From positions 992,001 to 1,056,000 of the forward strand of contig NZ_JAPEOX010000001.1 of the NCBI RefSeq assembly GCF_026340675.1: a stretch of 64,000 nucleotides of DNA, written 5' to 3'. The notes beneath the pieces are model-generated. The model ran no database searches. It had not been told where the DNA came from and saw nothing but the letters and a program-made list of their open reading frames with translations. The stretch is from Streptomyces sp. NBC_01264. GTDB taxonomy: Bacteria; Actinomycetota; Actinomycetes; Streptomycetales; Streptomycetaceae. The translations under genes and the position numbers were made by a program. The stretch's first letter is position 1. Each line of letters begins with the position of its first letter. This document shows positions 25,706 through 35,388 of this stretch, piece by piece.

Positions 25706-27307
25706 ATGACCGGCATGTTGACGCCGTCGGGCGCGCGGAGGTTCTCCGCGTGGACGACCCGGCGGTGGCTCCGCGTCGGGGTCGCCGCTTCGCTGACGGT
25801 GCTGGCCCTGCTCGGTGTGACCGGCGCGTGGGTGCTGGGGCGTACGGCGTCGATCAGCGAGGAGCTCGTGGACGTACGGTCGCCCGCGCTGGCCATCGCC
25901 TTCCGCCTGGAATCGGCCCTCCTCAACCAGGAGACCGGTATCCGCGGCTACGGTCTCACCGGGACCCCCGAGTTCCTCCAGCCCTATCAACAGGGGCTCA
26001 CCGATCAGGACGCGTACGCCTCGGAGCTCGCGCGGCTCCTGAACGACGACCGTCGCGCGCTCTCAGACCTGAAGGCGGTCCAGGAGGCGGCCTCCACGTG
26101 GCAGGAGAGGATCGCCCGCCCGGTCGCCGCCTCCCCCTCCGGGGCGTCCTCCCCCCTGGCCACCGCACGCGCCGCGGAGGCCAAGACGTCGTTCGACGCC
26201 CTGCGTCAGGCCATGGCCGACCAGCAGGGCCGGTTGCTCGCGGAGCGGGACCGGACCCGGGCCGACCTCGCCACCACGATGAGGTTGCGCAACTGGCTGT
26301 TCGCGACGATCGCGGCCGTGATCGCCCTCATGGCCGGCCTCGTCTTCGAAGGGCTGCGCCGCGGAATCAACCGGCCGCTGGAGCAGCTCGGGGCGGACGC
26401 CCGTACCGTCGCCGGAGGTGACTTCGACCACCCCATCAACTCGGCCGGTCCGGCGGACCTGCGGCGCCTCAGCGGCGAGATCGACTTCATGCGCCGTCAG
26501 CTCGTGCGCGAGCTGGCCTTCAGCGAGGAGGCCCGGCGGCGCCTGGACACCCAGACCGCCGACCTCCAGCGTTCCAACGACGAGCTGGAGCAGTTCGCGT
26601 ACGTGGCCTCCCACGACCTGCAGGAGCCGCTGCGCAAGGTCTCCAGCTTCACGCAGTTGCTCCAGCGGCGCTACGGAGGGCAGCTCGACTCCAAGGCGGA
26701 CCAGTACATCGCCATCGCCGTCGACAGTGCCAACCGGATGCAGACCCTGATCAACGACCTCCTCGACTTCTCCCGGGTGGGCCGCGTCCACCACGATCCC
26801 GAGAAGGTCGACCTCGAAGTGGTCATGGAACGGGCCCTGTCCGCGCTGAGCCTCGGCATCGAGGAGTCGGGCGCGTCGATCACGTGCGATCCGCTGCCCT
26901 CCCTGGTCGCCGATCCCACCCAGATGGGCATGCTCTGGCAGAACCTGATCGGGAACGCGGTCAAGTTCCGGCGCCCGGACCTGGCGCCGGAGATCCGTGT
27001 CGGTGCGGTCCGGGAAGGGGAGCTGTGGCGGTTCACGGTGACCGACAACGGCATCGGCATCGACCCTGATTACGCCGACAAGGTGTTCGTGATCTTCCAA
27101 CGGCTCCACACCAAGGACGTCTATCCCGGCAGCGGAATCGGCCTGGCCATGTGCAAGAAGATCGTCGAGTTCCACGGCGGCACCATCGCCGTCGACCCGG
27201 AGTACCGGGACGGGACGCGCATCACCTTCACCCTCGCCGCCGAACCGCCCCCGGCCCCGTCGACCATCGCGGAAGCGACCCGGGCCGACGCGGAGCCGGC
27301 GCCATGA
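25706..27307 (+). CDS. CHASE3 sensor histidine kinase
   Basis: A 533-residue membrane kinase. Two transmembrane helices (about 25-50 and 195-218) enclose a CHASE3-type extracellular domain with the [11 protein letters not shown] motif. A HAMP linker (about 215-270) is followed by the HisKA phosphoacceptor in [12 protein letters not shown] and a HATPase_c domain with [22 protein letters not shown] and [12 protein letters not shown] 25706 follows AGAGG. Its stop overlaps the start of the PP2C gene (ATGA), so the pair is co-translated. The divergent HTH-receiver protein could be a second output. Confidence 0.88.
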   Translation: MTGMLTPSGARRFSAWTTRRWLRVGVAASLTVLALLGVTGAWVLGRTASISEELVDVRSPALAIAFRLESALLNQETGIRGYGLTGTPEFLQPYQQGLTDQDAYASELARLLNDDRRALSDLKAVQEAASTWQERIARPVAASPSGASSPLATARAAEAKTSFDALRQAMADQQGRLLAERDRTRADLATTMRLRNWLFATIAAVIALMAGLVFEGLRRGINRPLEQLGADARTVAGGDFDHPINSAGPADLRRLSGEIDFMRRQLVRELAFSEEARRRLDTQTADLQRSNDELEQFAYVASHDLQEPLRKVSSFTQLLQRRYGGQLDSKADQYIAIAVDSANRMQTLINDLLDFSRVGRVHHDPEKVDLEVVMERALSALSLGIEESGASITCDPLPSLVADPTQMGMLWQNLIGNAVKFRRPDLAPEIRVGAVREGELWRFTVTDNGIGIDPDYADKVFVIFQRLHTKDVYPGSGIGLAMCKKIVEFHGGTIAVDPEYRDGTRITFTLAAEPPPAPSTIAEATRADAEPAP

Positions 27308-28500
27308 CCGAAACCCTCCCCCACACCGGCGGCGTCGCCGCGACCGAACCTGTCTACCGCATCCTCCTCATAGAGGACGACGCCGCCGACGCCCTGCTCG
27401 TCGAAGAGCTCCTCCACGACACCGAGCTGCGGTTCGAGCTCACCACGAGCAGTTCGCTGGCCGCGGCGCGTGCGGAACTCTCGCGCCTCACCTTCGACTG
27501 CATCCTCCTGGACCTGCACCTGCCCGACGTGTCGGGCACCAACGCCGTCACCACCGTCCGCGCCATGGCCCCGCACACCGCGGTGGTCGTCATGACCGGC
27601 CTGTCCGAGAAGCAGGCGGGGGCCGAGGCGATGGCCGCCGGCGCCCAGGACTACCTCGTCAAGGGCAAGGTCGAAGCCGACCTGCTGCGCCGCACGGTCC
27701 GCTACGCCGTCTACCGCAGCCACACCGAGCGCGCGTCGGCCGAAGCCCAGTCGGCCCGGCTGCGCGCCGAGGAGAACGCCCGTCTGGAACGGGGCCTGCT
27801 GCCCCAGCCCCTCCTCGACGCCTCCACCGTCACGGTGACCACCCGCTACCTGCCGGGCGTCGAACAGGCCCTGCTCGGAGGCGACTTCCTCGACGTCGTC
27901 GAGGGAGACGAAGGCCTGCTGCACGCCGTCGTCGGCGACGTCAGCGGACACGGACCGGATGCCGCGGCCCTCGGCGTCTGCCTGCGCATCGCCTGGCGCT
28001 CCCTCGTCCTGGCCGGACACCACGGCACCGATCTGCTGCACCTGATGGAACGCCTGCTGGTGGCGGAGCGCGGCGCCCAGCCCCTGTTCGCCACCGTCAC
28101 GCTGCTCACCCTCGACCAGAAGAACTCCACCGCCACCCTCCACCTGGCCGGCCATCACGAACCGCTCCTCACCACCGCGGAGGGGACCCGGGAGGTGCCC
28201 GCCGAGCACGGCATCGCGCTCGGCATCATGCCCGGCTACCGCGACTGGCCGGCCACGGTCGTTCCGCTCCCCGAACGCGGGGCGCTCACCCTCTACACCG
28301 ACGTCCTCACCGAAGGCCACAACGGCGACGCCGACGGCCGGCTGGGCATCGAGGGGCTCCTGCCCCTGATCAACGCCACTCCGTCCGCCGACCCCGCGGC
28401 GCACCTGGACAGCCTCATCCACCAGACCAGAGCCCTCAACGCCGGAAGACACACCGATGACCTCGCCGTACTCCGCCTCGGCTGGGGGTCCCGGGGCTGA
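27304..28500 (+). CDS. Receiver domain-PP2C (SpoIIE) serine phosphatase
   Basis: A 398-residue fusion. The receiver (about 18-140) has LLIEDDAADA, the phosphoacceptor Asp in CILLDLHLPD, MTGLS and the Lys in YLVKGKV. A coiled linker leads to a SpoIIE-like PP2C phosphatase with GGDFLDVV, VGDVSGHGPDAA and a C-terminal RHTDDLAVL, containing the Asp residues that bind Mn/Mg. Such proteins dephosphorylate anti-anti-sigma factors, so the histidine kinase upstream probably feeds a sigma-factor partner-switch. Confidence 0.88.
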   Translation: MTETLPHTGGVAATEPVYRILLIEDDAADALLVEELLHDTELRFELTTSSSLAAARAELSRLTFDCILLDLHLPDVSGTNAVTTVRAMAPHTAVVVMTGLSEKQAGAEAMAAGAQDYLVKGKVEADLLRRTVRYAVYRSHTERASAEAQSARLRAEENARLERGLLPQPLLDASTVTVTTRYLPGVEQALLGGDFLDVVEGDEGLLHAVVGDVSGHGPDAAALGVCLRIAWRSLVLAGHHGTDLLHLMERLLVAERGAQPLFATVTLLTLDQKNSTATLHLAGHHEPLLTTAEGTREVPAEHGIALGIMPGYRDWPATVVPLPERGALTLYTDVLTEGHNGDADGRLGIEGLLPLINATPSADPAAHLDSLIHQTRALNAGRHTDDLAVLRLGWGSRG

Positions 28501-28554
28501 GGCCGGATCCCACCGGCAAGTCCAGACCCTCCGTCGCGCGCCTACAGTCGGTGC

Positions 28555-28867
28555 ATGCGCATCGTCTCCCTGCTTCCCGCGGCCACGGACATCGTGGTGG
28601 ACCTCGGACTCGCCGCCGATCTGGTCGGGCGCACCCACGCATGCGACTGGCCTCCCGCGGTGGTGGCCCCGGTTCCCGTCGTCACCCGTGCCGAATTCGA
28701 CGCGGACGGACTCAGCAGCCGGGAGATCTCCGCAGCGGTGGGCGGCGCGGCACACAGCGGGTCCTCGCTCTACACCTTGGACACCGAGGCTCTTGCCGCG
28801 CTCGCCCCGGACGTCCTGCTCACCCAGGACCTCTGCCAGGTCTGCGCGGTGTCCTACGAGGGCGTCG
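28555..28867 (+). pseudogene. Truncated BtuF-like cobalamin-binding protein
   Basis: The first 104 codons match the N-lobe of periplasmic-binding-fold cobalamin-binding proteins: [25 protein letters not shown], the [11 protein letters not shown] segment and [18 protein letters not shown]. Immediately after, the similarity stops and the frame runs into out-of-frame sequence of the next gene. Full-length proteins are about 280-300 residues, so the C-terminal two-thirds is missing. The cut coincides with the missing 5' end of the next gene. Confidence 0.75.
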
Positions 28868-31603
28868 CTGACCTTCACCGCGAGCGTGGCCCTCGTCGGT
28901 GCGACGGCGCCCGCCTCGGCAGACCCCATCGGGCAGTGCACGGCGACCACCGGGGCGATCGTCGCCGTGGACTTCGGTCCCTTCGGCGGCACGGTGGAGA
29001 AGGGCTGTGACACCACCCCCACCACCGGCTACGAGCTGCTGCAGACCGGCGGGTTCACCACCGAGGGCACCGTCCATGACGGCCCCGCCTTCATCTGCCG
29101 CATAGGCAAGGGCTCCGGTACGCGGTACCCCACGCCGGACAAGGAGGACTGCGTCCTCACGCCGCAGGCCACCGTCTACTGGTCGTACTGGACCGCCTCA
29201 CCCGGTCAGCGGAAGTGGTCCTACAGCCAGCAGGGGGCCATGGCCCGGACCCCGAAGCCCGGCGACGTGGAGGCCTGGGTCTACGGCGGCACCGACATCG
29301 CCGGCACCAAGGGCAAGCCCTCCTTCTCCCCCGACGACATCCGGGGGTTCACCACCCCCGACCCCACCGTCCCCACGAGCCCTCCCCAGGTGCCCGCCGG
29401 TTCGGTCGACGTACCTGCGGCCACCCGCTGGGTTGCCGGGACGCTGACGGACGGGGAGCGCGTCGTCGACGAGGGCTCCACCACCCCGAACCACTTCCTC
29501 ACCACGGAGGCCGTGTTCGCCCTCGCGGCGGCCGATCGCGAGAGCCCGGCGGCGAAGAGGATCGCCGACTTCCTCGCCACGCCCGTGCAGACGGACGCGT
29601 ACGCCTACCCGGCCGGCAAGGACGGCATCCCGGACGCCACCGCCGCCGCCAGGCTCGCCCTGGTGGCCGAGGCCACCGGCAAGGATCCCCGCGCCTTCGG
29701 CGGGCACGACCTGCTCGGCGACCTCGCGAAGTACGCCTGCCCCCGCGACATCGGCGACGGCGAGACGGTCGAAGGCTGCTTCACCCAGGGCGACTTCCGT
29801 ACCACCGGCCAGGCCGACGCCCAGGCCATGGCCGTCATCGCCCTGGTCAACGCCGGTATGACGCCCCCTGCTCACTCGGTGGCCCGGCTGACCTTCCTCC
29901 AGTGCGAGGACGGCGGTTTCACCAGCGTCCTCATCCGGCCCGGAAGCCCGGGATGTGAGAGCGAGGCCGGCGCCACCGGTCTGATCACCCTGGCCCTGGA
30001 ACGGGCCGGCGGCCACGAGGCGGTGCTCCAGAAGGCCCGCGGCCACCTGAAGAGGTCCCAGCTGGCGACCGGCGCATGGCCCGCCCTCTCCTACGAGACG
30101 ACCGGCAACCCGGCCGCCACCGGCTGGGCCGCGCAGGCGCTGCGCGCCCTCGGCGACGAGGCGTTCGCCGACGCCGGTGTCTCCTGGCTCTCCAGGCACC
30201 AGCTCCCGACGGGCGGATTCGGCTTCGCCGAGGACGACACCGAGTCGAGGCTCCACCCCACCGCGACCGCCGCGATCGCGGGCGCCCGCGGCGATCTCGT
30301 CACCCTGACCGCCAAGCCGGCCGAACCGCCGACCCCGACCGAACCTCCGACCCCGACCACGCCGCCCACACCGACCGTGCCGCCGACCGGCGAAGGGCCC
30401 GACGTGAAGAAGGGCGTCACCTACCTGACGGCCCCGTCCCGGCTGATCCAGGGCCGCTTCTACGAGAGCCAGCCCGGCACCGGCTTCGCCGACTACGGCC
30501 TCACCATCGACGGCGCGTACGCCCTCGCCGCCAGCGGCGAGGACAACGCCACGCTGCGGGGCATCGTCGACTTCATGGACAAGGGCGGCAAGGACGGGCA
30601 GAAGCGCGGCATCCAGGACTGGACCCTCGTCGGCACGAAGTACGCGAACGGCGGCTCCATCGGCAAGGTGGCCCTGCTCGCGGAGGCCGTGGGGCGCGAT
30701 CCGCGGAACTTCGGTGGCCAGGACCTGATCGCCGCGCTCGCCAGGATCACCTGTCAGGCCAGGACGTCGACCCGTCAGGAGTGCGCGGCCAAGGGCAACT
30801 ACGCCTATGCGACGTCGGTCTTCAAGCAGTCGCTCGGCGTCATGGCCCAGCTCCGCGCCGGTGAGAAGGGCGCCGCGGCCGAGCCCGCCGCGTACCTCAA
30901 GAGCCTCCAGACGCCCTCCGGCGCCTGGGTCAGCCTGATCGGCGAACCCAGCGGCCCCGAGGTGGACTCCACCGCCATGGCCGCCATGACCGTGGACCTC
31001 CTCACCGACGCCGACTCCCAGGCGGCGGTGGACAAGGCCCTCTCCTGGCTCGCCACCCAGCAGAAGGAGGACGGCGGGTTCCCGGGCGCCTCCGGCAACT
31101 CCGTCAACTCCGCGGCCCTCGCCGTCCAGGGGCTCTCGCTGGACGCACCCAAGTACAGCGCCCAGATCGCCAAGGCCCGCACGTTCCTGGCGGGCCAGCA
31201 GAACACCGACGGCGGCTTCAACGTCGCCAAGGGCGGCCAGAGCGGCTCCGACCTCCGCGCCTCCACCCAGGCCGTGGGCGGCGCCCTCGGCACGTCCTTC
31301 GGTCTGCTGACCCGCGACCTGAGCGGGACCACGCCCGAGCCCGTCCCCAGCACGTCCGGAGGCTCCTCCGGAGGAAGCGCCGGAGGAAGCGCCGGAGGAA
31401 GCGGCTCGCCCGTCATCGTGACCCCGGGCGAGAACGGCGACGCCACCGGCTCGACGGGCGGCTCCGGCCCGGGCCGCGGTCCGCTCGCCTCCACCGGAGC
31501 CCAGGCCGGCACGCTCGCCGCCGCGGCGCTGGCCCTGACCCTCGGCGGCTGGGGCCTCACCCGCGCGGCGAAGCGCCGTCGCCGGGCGGGAAGCGGAGCA
31601 TGA
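28868..31603 (+). CDS. Cell-wall-anchored cobalamin-binding-type protein: DUF4430-like domain plus alpha/alpha-toroid, LAXTG signal (5' end missing)
   Basis: The product (about 911 residues) begins within a signal peptide ([15 protein letters not shown]) with no proper start codon, so the initiator region has been lost. A transcobalamin beta-domain-like module ([36 protein letters not shown]) is followed by two blocks of prenyltransferase/terpene-cyclase-type alpha/alpha repeats ([43 protein letters not shown]), as in intrinsic factor and transcobalamin. After a Gly/Ser linker comes LASTG, a hydrophobic helix and KRRRR, a class-E sortase signal. Its stop overlaps the next start (ATGA). Corrinoid binding is inferred. 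Confidence 0.78.
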   Translation: MTFTASVALVGATAPASADPIGQCTATTGAIVAVDFGPFGGTVEKGCDTTPTTGYELLQTGGFTTEGTVHDGPAFICRIGKGSGTRYPTPDKEDCVLTPQATVYWSYWTASPGQRKWSYSQQGAMARTPKPGDVEAWVYGGTDIAGTKGKPSFSPDDIRGFTTPDPTVPTSPPQVPAGSVDVPAATRWVAGTLTDGERVVDEGSTTPNHFLTTEAVFALAAADRESPAAKRIADFLATPVQTDAYAYPAGKDGIPDATAAARLALVAEATGKDPRAFGGHDLLGDLAKYACPRDIGDGETVEGCFTQGDFRTTGQADAQAMAVIALVNAGMTPPAHSVARLTFLQCEDGGFTSVLIRPGSPGCESEAGATGLITLALERAGGHEAVLQKARGHLKRSQLATGAWPALSYETTGNPAATGWAAQALRALGDEAFADAGVSWLSRHQLPTGGFGFAEDDTESRLHPTATAAIAGARGDLVTLTAKPAEPPTPTEPPTPTTPPTPTVPPTGEGPDVKKGVTYLTAPSRLIQGRFYESQPGTGFADYGLTIDGAYALAASGEDNATLRGIVDFMDKGGKDGQKRGIQDWTLVGTKYANGGSIGKVALLAEAVGRDPRNFGGQDLIAALARITCQARTSTRQECAAKGNYAYATSVFKQSLGVMAQLRAGEKGAAAEPAAYLKSLQTPSGAWVSLIGEPSGPEVDSTAMAAMTVDLLTDADSQAAVDKALSWLATQQKEDGGFPGASGNSVNSAALAVQGLSLDAPKYSAQIAKARTFLAGQQNTDGGFNVAKGGQSGSDLRASTQAVGGALGTSFGLLTRDLSGTTPEPVPSTSGGSSGGSAGGSAGGSGSPVIVTPGENGDATGSTGGSGPGRGPLASTGAQAGTLAAAALALTLGGWGLTRAAKRRRRAGSGA

Positions 31604-32529
31604 ACCGCAGCCGTGCCGTGCGCACCCTTGCCAGGACCATCGCCGCGCTGGGGCTGACGGTGGCGGCCTTCGCCGCCACGGCGGCCCCGGCCGGCGCCGC
31701 ACCGCAGCCGATGGGCCGGTGCACCACTTCCTCGGGCGTGGTCCTCGCAGTCGACTTCAGCCGCTGGGGCGGTCCCGTCTACCGCTCCTGCGGCAGCACC
31801 CCCACCACCGGCTACGAGCTGCTCAACCAGGGCGGCTGGGCCACCACCGGCACCGGACACGACGGCCCCGCCTTCATCTGCCGCATCGGCTACAGCGGAT
31901 TCCAGGGCGGCAGGCAGTTCCCGGCCCCGCAGCAGGACGACTGCGTCCTGACCCCGCCCGCCTCCGCCTACTGGTCGTACTGGCACGCCGACGCGGGCCG
32001 GAACACCTGGGAGTACAGCCAGCTCGGCGCCATGCTCTACAAGCCGAAGCCGGGCAGCGTAGACCTGTGGATCTTCGGCGGGACGAACGTCGAGGGCACC
32101 GAGGGCAAGCCCACGGTCTCCCCCGACCAGCTGCGCGCCAAGAACTCCGAGCCCACCGGGGGCCCCGCACCCGAGGACACCCGTTCAGCGGCGCCCCCGC
32201 CTCCGGACGTCAACACCGGTCCCAGGCCGGAGAACCCGCCCCCGGCCGCCCCGCAGACCACGACGCCGTCGCCCGGCCCCACGGGTCCGGAAACCCCCTC
32301 GGCCTCGGCGAGCCCCTCCGAGAGCGTCTTCCCCGCACCCTCCGCGCCACCTTCATCCGATGCTCCGGCCGTGGCCGCCGCCGGCCCCCAGGTCGTCGAG
32401 GCGGCGCCTGCGGCCGACGCGAAGCACGATGCCGGGTCGTACCTGCCCGCCGTCGCCACCGGAGCGCTGGTCCTGCTGATCGGCGCCGCCGCCGTGTACG
32501 CGGCCAAGCAGCGCCGTCGTACGGAGTAG
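31600..32529 (+). CDS. Membrane-anchored DUF4430-like (transcobalamin-like) surface protein
   Basis: A 309-residue protein with a signal peptide ending near APAGAAP, then one copy of the same domain as in the preceding gene ([52 protein letters not shown]). A long Pro/Ser/Thr linker ends in a single transmembrane helix and KQRRR. It lacks LAXTG, so it is held in the membrane rather than the wall. The two paralogues probably pass ligand from the wall to the transporter, with this one nearer the membrane. The role in corrinoid capture is inferred. Confidence 0.78.
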   Translation: MNRSRAVRTLARTIAALGLTVAAFAATAAPAGAAPQPMGRCTTSSGVVLAVDFSRWGGPVYRSCGSTPTTGYELLNQGGWATTGTGHDGPAFICRIGYSGFQGGRQFPAPQQDDCVLTPPASAYWSYWHADAGRNTWEYSQLGAMLYKPKPGSVDLWIFGGTNVEGTEGKPTVSPDQLRAKNSEPTGGPAPEDTRSAAPPPPDVNTGPRPENPPPAAPQTTTPSPGPTGPETPSASASPSESVFPAPSAPPSSDAPAVAAAGPQVVEAAPAADAKHDAGSYLPAVATGALVLLIGAAAVYAAKQRRRTE

Positions 32530-32533
32530 CCGC

Positions 32534-33736
32534 ATGCCGCGCACCACCACCTCGGCGCGGGCGGAGAAGCCCGTGTCCGGCCCCGCGCCGGACACGGGCG
32601 GCCGTCGGCTGCCCCGCACCCTGCACCCGGTCGCCTGGTGGATCTGGGCCCTTGCCCTGGCCACCGCCGTCAGCCGCACCAACAACCCGCTGCTGCTGTT
32701 CCTCGTCCTCGCGGTCCTCGGCTACGTCATCACCATGCGCCGCACCGAAGCCCCCTGGGCCCGCGGCTTCAAGTACTACCTGTACCTCGCGCTCACCGTC
32801 GTCGCGATCCGCGTCACGTTCCGCGCTGTCTTCGCCACCGGCATCACCCCCCGCGACCACTTCCTCTTCTCCCTGCCCCACATCCCCACCCCCGACTGGT
32901 ATGCGGGCATCCGACTCGGCGGCCCGGTCTCCCTGGAGGCCCTGCTCTCCGCTGCCACCGACGGGCTGCGGCTCGCCTGCATGCTGTGCTGCATCGGCGC
33001 CGCCAACACCCTCGCCAATCCCAAACGGGCCCTGCGCGTCCTCCCCGGCGCCCTCTACGAGCTGGGCGTCGCCGTCACCGTCTCCATCAGCGTCGCCCCA
33101 CAACTCGTCCAGAGCGTGCAGCGCGTCCACCGCGCCAAGCGCCTGTGGGCAGGCCGCTCGAAGGGGCTCCGGGCCTTGCGCGGCATCATCGTCCCCGTCC
33201 TCGAAGACGCCCTGGAACGGTCCCTGCGGCTGGCCGCCGCCATGGACTCCCGCGGCTACGGCCGCGCCGGCACCGCCACCCGCCGCTCCCGCCGCCTGAC
33301 CGGCGCCCTGATGCTGCTCGGCATGTGCGGACTGTGCGCAGGGGCGTACGGACTCCTCGACGCCACCGCGCCGAGGCTGCTCGGGGTCCCCGCCATGGGC
33401 GCAGGGGCCGTACTGTGCTTCGCCGGGCTGCGCCTGGGCGGCCGCCGGGTCACCCGGACCACCTACCGGCCCGATCCGTGGCGCTTCGCCGAGTGGGCCG
33501 TCGCCGGCTGCGGCGTCCTGTCCGCCGTCCTGCTCTTCACCGACGCCGGCTTCGACGCGGCCGAGCTCAACCCCTCCATCTACCCCCTCAGCTGGCCCAC
33601 CCTGCCGCTGGTACCGGCGGCCGCGATCCTCCTCGCGGGGACCGCGGGATTCCTGGCACCGCCCCCGACCGCACCGTCCGCGACCGCACCGGCCCGCCCG
33701 GTCGTCCCCGCACAGCGCACCGAGGAACCCAAGTGA
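32534..33736 (+). CDS. ECF transporter T component (EcfT/CbiQ family)
   Basis: A 400-residue membrane protein with several hydrophobic segments at the N- and C-terminal ends (LAVLGYVITM; LTGALMLLGMCGLCAGAYG). The coupling region carries the two EcfT signatures: HRAKRLWAGRSKG and LAAAMDSRGYGR, whose A-x-x-R-G motifs contact the ATPases. It is longer than usual at both ends. It starts four bases after the upstream stop, and its own stop overlaps the ATPase start (GTGA). Confidence 0.88.
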   Translation: MPRTTTSARAEKPVSGPAPDTGGRRLPRTLHPVAWWIWALALATAVSRTNNPLLLFLVLAVLGYVITMRRTEAPWARGFKYYLYLALTVVAIRVTFRAVFATGITPRDHFLFSLPHIPTPDWYAGIRLGGPVSLEALLSAATDGLRLACMLCCIGAANTLANPKRALRVLPGALYELGVAVTVSISVAPQLVQSVQRVHRAKRLWAGRSKGLRALRGIIVPVLEDALERSLRLAAAMDSRGYGRAGTATRRSRRLTGALMLLGMCGLCAGAYGLLDATAPRLLGVPAMGAGAVLCFAGLRLGGRRVTRTTYRPDPWRFAEWAVAGCGVLSAVLLFTDAGFDAAELNPSIYPLSWPTLPLVPAAAILLAGTAGFLAPPPTAPSATAPARPVVPAQRTEEPK

Positions 33737-35388
33737 TCACCTTCGACCAGGTCACCGTCCAGTACGAGGACACGGCCGAACCGGTCCTGCGGGAGGTGGA
33801 CCTCACCGTCGAGGAGGGCGAGCTCTGCCTCGTCGTCGGCCACACCGGCGTCGGCAAGTCCACCCTCCTCGGCGCCGTCAACGGCCTCGTCCCGCACTTC
33901 ACCGGCGGCACCCTGTACGGCCGCGTCCTCGTCGACGGCCGCGACACCGCGGACCATCCGCCCCGCGAACTCGCCGACGTCGTAGGGGTCGTGGGACAGG
34001 ACCCGCTCGACGGCTTCGTCACCGACACCGTCGAAGAGGAACTCGCCTACGCCATGGAACAGTTGGCTGTCCCGCCGGCCACCATGCGCAAGCGCGTCGA
34101 GGAGACCCTGGACCTGCTCGGCCTCGCCGACCTGCGCCACCGGGCCCTGCACGAGCTCTCCGGCGGCCAGCAGCAGCGGGTCGCGATCGGCTCCGTCCTC
34201 ACCGCGCACCCACGCGTCCTCGTACTCGACGAGCCCACCTCCGCGCTGGACCCGACCGCCGCCGAGGAGGTCCTGGCCGCCGTCACCCGCCTCGTCCACG
34301 ACCTCGGCGTCACCGTCCTCCTCGCCGAACACCGCCTGGAGCGCGTGGTCCAGTACGCCGACCGCGTCATCCACCTCCCGGGCAACGGCCGCGTCGTCTC
34401 GGGTACGCCCGCCGAGATCTTCCGCACCTCGTCCATCGCCCCGCCCATCGTCGAGCTGGGCCGCGCGGCGGGCTGGAACCCGCTGCCGCTCTCCATCCGC
34501 GACGCCCGCCGGGCCGCGGTCCCGCTCCGGACCCGGCTGGCCGGCGCCGTCCCGCCGCCGGTTCGTCCCGTCCCGGCCGTCGACCGCCCGGAGCTCCTCA
34601 CCGCACGCGGGATCACCGTGGCCTACCACGGCGTACCGGCCGTCCGCGAGGTCGATCTGACCCTGTACGGCGGAGAGGTCACCGCGCTCATGGGCCGCAA
34701 CGGCTCGGGCAAGTCCTCCCTCCTCTGGGCGCTCCAGGGGTCCGGACCGCGCAAGGCCGGCTCCGTGGCCGTCGGTTCGCCCGGCGGCCCGAAGCCGCTC
34801 GACCCCAAGAAGTTGTCCGCCACGGGCGCCCGGCAGCTGGTCGGCCTGGTCCCGCAGACCCCCACCGACCTCCTCTACCTGGAGAGCGTCGAGCAGGAAC
34901 TCGACCAGGCCGACACCGAGTCCGGGGTCGCGTCGGACGGGATCCGGGCCCGCACCGTCCTGGACCGGCTGGCACCCGGCATCCCCGGCACCGCCCACCC
35001 CCGCTACCTCTCCGAAGGCCAGAAGCTGGCCCTCGTCCTCGCGATCCAACTGACCGCCGCACCACGGGTACTGCTCCTCGACGAGCCCACCCGCGGCCTC
35101 GACTACCGAGCCAAGAGCGAGCTGATCCGCATCGTCGACGATCTCACCGCCGAGGGCCGCGCCGTCGTGATCTCCACCCACGACGTCGAGTTCGTGGCAC
35201 GCGCCGCGGACCGCGTCGTCGTCATGGCCGAGGGCGACATCGTCGCCGACGGCCCCACCACCGAGGTCATCGTCGCCTCCCCGGTCTTCGCCCCCCAGAC
35301 CGCGAAGATCCTCTCCCCGCTCCCCTACCTCACGGTCGCCCAGGCAGCCGCCACGCTCAACGACCACGGGACGGATCCGGCCTCATGA
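33733..35388 (+). CDS. ECF transporter double ATP-binding protein (fused EcfA)
   Basis: A 551-residue protein with two ABC domains. The first has Walker A GHTGVGKST, signature LSGGQQQR and Walker B VLVLDEPTSALD. The second has GRNGSGKSS, the variant signature LSEGQKLAL and VLLLDEPTRGLD. A fused pair replaces the EcfA1/EcfA2 heterodimer of other bacteria. It powers uptake through EcfT and the S component encoded next to it. GTG 33733 overlaps the T component stop, and its stop overlaps the S component start. Confidence 0.92.
   Translation: MITFDQVTVQYEDTAEPVLREVDLTVEEGELCLVVGHTGVGKSTLLGAVNGLVPHFTGGTLYGRVLVDGRDTADHPPRELADVVGVVGQDPLDGFVTDTVEEELAYAMEQLAVPPATMRKRVEETLDLLGLADLRHRALHELSGGQQQRVAIGSVLTAHPRVLVLDEPTSALDPTAAEEVLAAVTRLVHDLGVTVLLAEHRLERVVQYADRVIHLPGNGRVVSGTPAEIFRTSSIAPPIVELGRAAGWNPLPLSIRDARRAAVPLRTRLAGAVPPPVRPVPAVDRPELLTARGITVAYHGVPAVREVDLTLYGGEVTALMGRNGSGKSSLLWALQGSGPRKAGSVAVGSPGGPKPLDPKKLSATGARQLVGLVPQTPTDLLYLESVEQELDQADTESGVASDGIRARTVLDRLAPGIPGTAHPRYLSEGQKLALVLAIQLTAAPRVLLLDEPTRGLDYRAKSELIRIVDDLTAEGRAVVISTHDVEFVARAADRVVVMAEGDIVADGPTTEVIVASPVFAPQTAKILSPLPYLTVAQAAATLNDHGTDPAS

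Noticed and set aside
28500..28555. Cobalamin riboswitch upstream of the BtuF-like gene
   Set aside because: The gap is only 54 bases and shows no B12-box or conserved core; a riboswitch could only have been in the sequence lost at the junction.
29198..31702. 834-codon minus-strand open frame
   Set aside because: It is antisense to the toroid protein, with Gly/Arg-rich sequence and no motif.
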